This document shows, piece by piece, positions 59,375 to 64,000 of a stretch of 64,000 nt of DNA. The notes under the pieces are model-generated. The model was not told the origin of the DNA. It did not search any database and was given only the letters and a program-made list of their open reading frames with translations. The stretch is taken from contig NZ_NKUB01000001.1 in NCBI RefSeq assembly GCF_003207895.1, forward strand, positions 248,001 through 312,000, written 5' to 3'. Numbering within the stretch: position 1 is the stretch's first letter; the number at the start of each line of letters is the position of its first letter. Origin of the DNA: Komagataeibacter swingsii. GTDB lineage: Bacteria > Pseudomonadota > Alphaproteobacteria > Acetobacterales > Acetobacteraceae. A program made the translations under genes and the position numbers.

Positions 59375-60148
59375 GTGAGCAAGCAATTCGTAAGCATCAA
59401 TGGCCTGTGCGCCCGCATCGAAGACGGGGAGACCCACAAGGAAATCCTGCGTGGGGTCGACCTGGAAATCCCGGCGGGTGAGGTCCACGCCATCATGGGG
59501 CCGAACGGTTCGGGCAAGTCCACCCTGTCCTACGTGCTGGCCGGGCGCGAGGATTACGAGGTGACCGGCGGCTCGGCCACCTTCAAGGGGCAGGACCTGC
59601 TGGCGCTGGAACCCGAGGAACGCGCCGCCCTTGGCCTGTTCCTTGCGTTCCAGACGCCGGTCGAACTGCCGGGCGTGAACAACGCCAACTTCCTGCGCAC
59701 CGCCGTCAACGCCGTGCGCCGCGCGCGCGGGCAGGCGGAACTGGACGCCGTGGCCTTCCTGAAGGCCGTGCGCAAGGAAACCAAGCATCTGTCCATGTCG
59801 GACGAGATGCTCAAGCGCAATGTGAATGTCGGCTTTTCGGGTGGCGAGAAGAAGCGCAACGAAGTGCTGCAGATGCGCATGCTCCAGCCGTCCTTCGCCA
59901 TCCTGGACGAAACGGATAGCGGTCTGGACATCGACGCCCTGCGCATCGTGGCCGAAGGCGTGAACTCCCTGCGCTCGCCTGACTTCTCGGCGCTGGTCAT
60001 CACCCATCACCAGCGCCTGCTGGACTATATCGTGCCCGACCGCATCCATGTGATGGCCAAGGGCCGCATCATCCACAGCGGTGGCCCCGAACTGGCCAGG
60101 CAGCTTGAGGCACAGGGTTATGCCCAGTTCCTGTCGGAGGCGGCGTGA
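59375..60148 (+). CDS. sufC: Fe-S cluster assembly ATPase SufC
   Basis: The 257-residue ABC-type ATPase has Walker A GPNGSGKST (about 43-51), signature FSGGEKKRNE (about 152-161) and Walker B, followed by the DETDSGLDIDAL motif specific to SufC. The start is a GTG at 59375. The stop overlaps the sufD GTG start by GTGA. Confidence 0.96.
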   Translation: MSKQFVSINGLCARIEDGETHKEILRGVDLEIPAGEVHAIMGPNGSGKSTLSYVLAGREDYEVTGGSATFKGQDLLALEPEERAALGLFLAFQTPVELPGVNNANFLRTAVNAVRRARGQAELDAVAFLKAVRKETKHLSMSDEMLKRNVNVGFSGGEKKRNEVLQMRMLQPSFAILDETDSGLDIDALRIVAEGVNSLRSPDFSALVITHHQRLLDYIVPDRIHVMAKGRIIHSGGPELARQLEAQGYAQFLSEAA

Positions 60149-61419
60149 ACGCCATCACACCGGTCGGGGTCAATGCCTCCGCCTTTCTCGACCGGGGTGA
60201 TGTAACGGGCAATGCCCAGCGGCGGAAGGCCGCCGATTTCCTGCGCCATGCCGGCCTGCCGCGCGCGGGGGTGGAGGCATGGAAATACACCTCCCTGCGC
60301 GCATTGGCCGACGTGCCGTTCACCGCCGCGCCGCATGCGGTTGATGGCGGGGCCGTCGATACCCTGCTGGCGGAGGTCGAGACCATTTCCGGCCTTGGCG
60401 CGGGCGCCAGCCGCGTCGTGTTCGTGAACGGGTCTTTCGATGCCGGTCGTTCACGCCTGCCCAAGGGCGTGCGGATTTCGACGCTGGCCGCGGGCACGCT
60501 GCCTGATGACGGGATCGACCCGGCGGGGGATGTCACCACCGCGCTGAATACCATCCTGGCGCGCGACGGGCTGGATCTGGTCGTGCCCGCGGGCGTGGAT
60601 GGCGGCTGCCTGCTTCTGGTCAGCATCGGCCAGGTGGACGCGGCCGGGCCGGTTTCCTTCCACCCGCGCCACCGCGTCGTGGTGGAGAAGGGCGCACGCC
60701 TGGCGCTGCTGGATGCATCGGTCGGGCGGGGGCAGTACCTGCACAATCCGCTCTATGACATCACGGTGGCGGATGGGGGCTACCTGTCGCATGCCCGTAT
60801 TCAGGCCGAAGGCAAGCAGGCCGTGCATCTGGCGGTCAGCCATGCCCGCGTTGCCGCCGGTGGCGTCTATGACAGTTTTACGCTGACGCTGGGGGCCAGC
60901 CTGTCGCGGCATGAGGTCCATGCCGGGCTGACGCAGGCGGGTGCCCGTGTGCATGTCAATGGCGCGCAGCTCCTGTCCGGCCACCAGCATGGCGACCTGA
61001 CCAGCGTGATCACCCATGCCGCACCTGACTGCGTATCGCGCCAGACGGTCAAGAATGTCCTGTCCGACCACGCGCGTGGCGTGTTCCAGGGCAAGATCCT
61101 TGTCGAGCGTATTGCGCAGAAGACCGATGGCTACCAGATGAACCAGGCGCTGCTGCTGTCCGATGGCGCGGAAATCGACGCCAAGCCGGAACTGGAAATC
61201 TACGCCGATGACGTAAAGTGCAGCCACGGCGCCACCGTGGGCGCGCTGGATGATGACCAGCTGTTCTACCTGCGCAGCCGTGGCATCCCGGGTGCTGCCG
61301 CGCGTTCCATCCTGATCCGCGCCTTCCTGCATGACGTGGTGGACCAGATTGATGACCAGCGGCTGAAGGACAGCCTGAACCTGGCCGTAGAGGCATGGTG
61401 GACGCGGGAGGTCGCATGA
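60145..61419 (+). CDS. sufD: Fe-S cluster assembly protein SufD
   Basis: The 424-residue partner of SufB and SufC has the DUF/UPF0051 beta-helix and the C-terminal KCSHGATVGALDDDQLFYLRSRGIP region (given here abridged, about 355-379), including the conserved His. GTG start at 60145 within the sufC stop; the stop overlaps the sufS start by ATGA. Confidence 0.93.
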   Translation: MNAITPVGVNASAFLDRGDVTGNAQRRKAADFLRHAGLPRAGVEAWKYTSLRALADVPFTAAPHAVDGGAVDTLLAEVETISGLGAGASRVVFVNGSFDAGRSRLPKGVRISTLAAGTLPDDGIDPAGDVTTALNTILARDGLDLVVPAGVDGGCLLLVSIGQVDAAGPVSFHPRHRVVVEKGARLALLDASVGRGQYLHNPLYDITVADGGYLSHARIQAEGKQAVHLAVSHARVAAGGVYDSFTLTLGASLSRHEVHAGLTQAGARVHVNGAQLLSGHQHGDLTSVITHAAPDCVSRQTVKNVLSDHARGVFQGKILVERIAQKTDGYQMNQALLLSDGAEIDAKPELEIYADDVKCSHGATVGALDDDQLFYLRSRGIPGAAARSILIRAFLHDVVDQIDDQRLKDSLNLAVEAWWTREVA

Positions 61420-62669
61420 TGGACCAGACTGTAGCCAGCCCCGCGGACATCGCGGGCAGCCTGCGCCATATCCGGGCCGATTTCCCGATCCTGTCGCAGA
61501 AGGTGCATGGCAAGGACCTTGTGTTCCTCGACAGCGCGGCCTCCGCGCAGAAGCCGCGGCAGGTCATCGACGCCATGGCGGACACCATGCGCACCCAGTA
61601 CGCCAACATCCATCGCGGGCTGTACTGGATGAGCGAACGCACGACGGAAGCCTATGAGGCCGTGCGCGACCAGGTGGCGGCCTTCCTTGGCGCTGGCGCG
61701 CGGGAGGAAATCGTCTTCACCCGCAACAGCACCGAGGCGATCAACCTTGTCGCCCATTCCTTCGGTTCCCTGCTGAAGCCGGGGCAGGTGGTGCTGGTGT
61801 CCGAAATGGAACACCACGCCAACCTTGTGCCGTGGCAGATGTTGCGGGACCGCACGGGTATCGAACTGCGCGTGACCCCCATTACGGATGATGGCGCGCT
61901 GGACATGGACGCCCTGGCGCGCAACCTGTCCGACGGGCGGGTGGCGCTGGTGGCGATCACCCACATGTCCAACGTGCTGGGCACGATCACGGATGCCCGC
62001 GCCATTGCCGACATGGCGCATGCGGCGGGGGCGAAGGTGCTGTTCGATGGCAGCCAGCTTGCCGTCCATCGCCGCGTGGACGTGCGCGCGCTGGATGCGG
62101 ATTTCTATGTGGTGACCGGGCACAAGCTGTATGGCCCGACCGGCATTGGCGTGCTGTGGGCGCGACGCGAGATCCTGGAGGCCATGCCGCCTTTCCTTGG
62201 CGGTGGCGACATGATTTCCACCGTGTCGTTCGAACGGTCGACATGGGCCAGTGTCCCGCATAAATTCGAGGCCGGCACCCCCGCCATCATCGAGACCATT
62301 GGGCTGGGCGCCGCCCTTGCCTATATCGAATCCATAGGCTTTGACGCGATCGGCGCGCATGAGGAAGCCCTGACCGCCCATGCGCTGAAGGCGCTGGGCA
62401 ATGTCAGCGGGCTGAAGGTGATCGGGACCGCGCCGGATCGGGGCGGGGTGATTTCGTTCACCATGGATGATGTCCACCCGCATGACATCGCCACCCTGCT
62501 GGACCGCAACGGCATCGCGGTGCGGGCAGGGCATCACTGCGCCGAGCCGCTCATGCGCCGGCTTGGGGTCTCGGCTACCGCGCGGGCCAGCTTCGGCATA
62601 TACACCACGCCGGAGGAAATCGACTTCCTGGCCGCCACGCTGGAACAGATACGCGGCTTTTTTGTCTGA
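61416..62669 (+). CDS. sufS: Cysteine desulfurase SufS
   Basis: The 417-residue PLP enzyme takes sulfur from cysteine. The HHANLVPW histidine (about 133-140), the GHKLYGPTG lysine (about 235-243) and the active-site Cys in AGHHCAEPLM (about 370-379) mark a group II (SufS-type) enzyme. GGGAG lies 5 nt before the ATG at 61416; the longer frame from 61395 overlaps sufD. Confidence 0.95.
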   Translation: MMDQTVASPADIAGSLRHIRADFPILSQKVHGKDLVFLDSAASAQKPRQVIDAMADTMRTQYANIHRGLYWMSERTTEAYEAVRDQVAAFLGAGAREEIVFTRNSTEAINLVAHSFGSLLKPGQVVLVSEMEHHANLVPWQMLRDRTGIELRVTPITDDGALDMDALARNLSDGRVALVAITHMSNVLGTITDARAIADMAHAAGAKVLFDGSQLAVHRRVDVRALDADFYVVTGHKLYGPTGIGVLWARREILEAMPPFLGGGDMISTVSFERSTWASVPHKFEAGTPAIIETIGLGAALAYIESIGFDAIGAHEEALTAHALKALGNVSGLKVIGTAPDRGGVISFTMDDVHPHDIATLLDRNGIAVRAGHHCAEPLMRRLGVSATARASFGIYTTPEEIDFLAATLEQIRGFFV

Positions 62670-62682
62670 TGGCGTGACAGTC

Positions 62683-63111
62683 ATGGCGCAGGATGATCTG
62701 TATCGCACCGTGGTGCTGGAACGGGCCAGGGCACCACGTTATTCTGGCCCGCTGGCAGGCGCGCAGATGCGGGGGGAAGGGTCGAACCCCCTGTGTGGTG
62801 ACCGGGTGCGGTTGCAGGCCAGTGTGGATGCGCAGGGCCGGGTTGCGGCATTGCGGCATGAAACGCGGGGCTGCGCAATTTGCGCGGCGTCTGCGGACCT
62901 CATGGCGGAACGGGTGACCGGGCAGGATCGCGCCCGGATCAGCCAGTTGCATGCGGACCTTGCGACGGCTGTTGAAACAGGTATGGCCCCCGAGGGCCTG
63001 GATGAACTTTCGGCTTTTGCGCCCTTGCACCGGCATCGTTCGCGTATCCGCTGTGCGATGCTGCCATGGTCGGCGCTGGTCGAAATGCTCAATGATGACA
63101 AAGACAGGTGA
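62683..63111 (+). CDS. sufU: SufU-type Fe-S scaffold/sulfur-transfer protein
   Basis: The 142-residue IscU-fold protein has the SufU zinc/sulfur ligands: NPLCGD (C39, D41), the GCAIC cysteine pair (about 65-68) and a C-terminal RIRCAMLPW cysteine (about 125). In this operon it probably accepts sulfur from SufS, replacing SufE, which is absent. An in-frame GTG 9 nt upstream is an alternative start. Confidence 0.88.
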   Translation: MAQDDLYRTVVLERARAPRYSGPLAGAQMRGEGSNPLCGDRVRLQASVDAQGRVAALRHETRGCAICAASADLMAERVTGQDRARISQLHADLATAVETGMAPEGLDELSAFAPLHRHRSRIRCAMLPWSALVEMLNDDKDR

Positions 63112-63118
63112 AAGTCCC

Positions 63119-63583
63119 ATGGACGAGAAAAATCAGGTAGCGCCTGCCATCGGCATGGCAGAGGGAGCCGGGCATTTCTCCCTTGAGGGCAAAGACACGA
63201 CGCCCGATCCCAAGGCCGAACCCGTATCAACGTGGACGCCGGATGGGGAAAAACCGGCTGAAGCCGCGGCCAGCGCCAGCATGCCGGATGAAGACACGGT
63301 CATTGCCGCGATCGCCACCGTGTATGACCCGGAAATCCCGGTCAATATCTATGAACTTGGCCTGATTTACGCCATCGACCTGCATGAGGATGGGTCGGTC
63401 AAGGTCGAGATGACCCTGACCGCCCCCAATTGCCCCAGCGCCCAGGAACTGCCGGTGCAGGTCAAGGAAGCGGTGGAAAAGATCGATACGGTCACCACCG
63501 CCACGGTGGAAATCGTGTGGGAGCCGCCATGGGACATGTCGCGCATGAGCGAAGATGCGCGCCTTGCCCTGAACATGTTCTGA
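63119..63583 (+). CDS. sufT: SufT/MIP18-family (DUF59) Fe-S protein maturation factor
   Basis: The 154-residue protein has a disordered acidic N-terminus (about 1-55) and a DUF59 domain (56-154) with DPEIPVNIYELGLIY (about 70-84) and the conserved TAPNCPSAQEL cysteine (about 100-110). SufT-type proteins help mature Fe-S proteins, particularly aconitase and LipA-type targets under high demand. It begins 7 nt after sufU. Confidence 0.88.
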   Translation: MDEKNQVAPAIGMAEGAGHFSLEGKDTTPDPKAEPVSTWTPDGEKPAEAAASASMPDEDTVIAAIATVYDPEIPVNIYELGLIYAIDLHEDGSVKVEMTLTAPNCPSAQELPVQVKEAVEKIDTVTTATVEIVWEPPWDMSRMSEDARLALNMF

Positions 63584-63604
63584 ACCCAGCAAGGGGAACG
63601 TGCC

Positions 63605-63994
63605 ATGACTGAACATAACGCCACGACCACCACCACCACCACCACTGCCGCCCCGCGCCGGGCGCTGCCGCCGCTCATGACCCTGACGGACCGGGCGGCG
63701 CAGCGGCTGGAAAAGCTGTACCAGACCAACCATGCCGGGCACATGCTGCGCATTGCCGTCTCGACCAAGGGCTGTTCGGGCCACGCCTATGACATGAGCT
63801 TTGTCGAACAGGCCGGCCCGGGTGACGAAGTGGTGGTGGACAAGGGGGTGACCCTGCTGGTGGACCGCAAGGCGACGTTGTTCCTGATCGGGTCGGTGAT
63901 GGATTACGAGGTCAAGCAGCTTGAATCCGGCTTCACCTTCAGCAACCCCAATGAAAAGGGGCGCTGTGGCTGCGGGGAAAGCTTCCACGTCTGA
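63605..63994 (+). CDS. sufA: A-type Fe-S carrier protein SufA
   Basis: The 129-residue protein has the HesB/IscA domain with the three cluster cysteines: one in STKGCSGHAY (about 57) and two in GRCGCGE (about 121 and 123). The N-terminus contains an eight-threonine run coded by a trinucleotide repeat (ACC six times at 63626-63643). It closes the visible SUF operon; the window ends a few bases later. Confidence 0.93.
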   Translation: MTEHNATTTTTTTTAAPRRALPPLMTLTDRAAQRLEKLYQTNHAGHMLRIAVSTKGCSGHAYDMSFVEQAGPGDEVVVDKGVTLLVDRKATLFLIGSVMDYEVKQLESGFTFSNPNEKGRCGCGESFHV

Positions 63995-64000
63995 TACAAG

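Overview
The window is a 64 kb, high-GC, gene-dense stretch of chromosome from an alphaproteobacterium, most probably an acetic acid bacterium (Acetobacteraceae; a Komagataeibacter/Gluconacetobacter-like organism is my best guess). The reasons are the hopanoid C-3 methylase (HpnR type), the alphaproteobacterial order bamE / yceD-rpmF-plsX-fabH-ihfA-merR, the def-coq9-petP-petR block beside rpsU, a gluconokinase, and a SufU/SufT-containing SUF operon. The genus is inferred from gene content, not from a marker-gene comparison. I see no prophage, insertion sequence, CRISPR array or rRNA operon; this is mainly core genome with a few lineage-specific genes.

Layout. 0.4-2 kb: hpnR (-). 2.3-8 kb: a small lipoprotein, an HNH nuclease (-), gluQ, two tandem PLP aminotransferase paralogues, and a membrane plus a coiled-coil protein (-). 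8.4-12.5 kb: gluconokinase, cobalamin adenosyltransferase (-), a DUF4142 protein (-), DUF423 and an RlmM-like rRNA methyltransferase. 12.2-16.8 kb (-): a small membrane protein, an M3 oligopeptidase, an OPT oligopeptide transporter and a lipoprotein. 17-25.5 kb (+): ispH-thrB-rnhA, an ABC ATPase and permease with a degenerate nucleoside-hydrolase-like protein, then pstCAB without pstS or phoU, then a Spy-like periplasmic protein. 25.6-32.7 kb (+): ffh-rpsP-rimM-trmD-rplS followed by leuCDB. 32.8-37.8 kb: def-coq9-petP-petR (-), rpsU (+), a sensor kinase (+) and bamE (-). 38-42.5 kb (+): yceD-rpmF-plsX-fabH-ihfA-merR-tRNA-Pro(GGG). 42.6-46.8 kb (-): AI-2E-family permease, oligopeptidase B and a DUF4743/Nudix protein. 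46.9-52 kb (+): an Atm1-type exporter, a small unknown protein, rpmB and an EF-G. 52-55.8 kb (-): an MBL hydrolase and a PEP-carboxylase-like protein. 56-64 kb (+): a DUF445 protein and then an Rrf2 regulator-sufBCDSUTA operon that runs to the end of the window.

How the genes fit together. Several pieces form coherent units: the SUF operon (regulator, SufBC2D scaffold/ATPase, SufS desulfurase, SufU, SufT, SufA) with the Atm1-type exporter elsewhere in the window serve Fe-S/thiol metabolism; leuCDB supplies leucine; ispH supplies isoprenoid precursors, the pathway that also feeds hopanoids, modified by HpnR; the M3 oligopeptidase and OPT transporter suggest peptide use. Many gene pairs overlap by ATGA or GTGA, indicating translational coupling.

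The most noteworthy observations are: a PEP carboxylase homologue in which the GGDRDGNP-type and FHGRGG-type motifs are rewritten although other active-site residues remain; a nucleoside-hydrolase fold protein that has lost most of the calcium/catalytic aspartate cluster and sits behind an ABC ATPase/permease pair with no binding protein; two copies of a roughly 90-100 bp hairpin-rich repeat, both placed between convergent genes; and an ihfA start codon that coincides with the start site predicted from its promoter, implying a leaderless mRNA.
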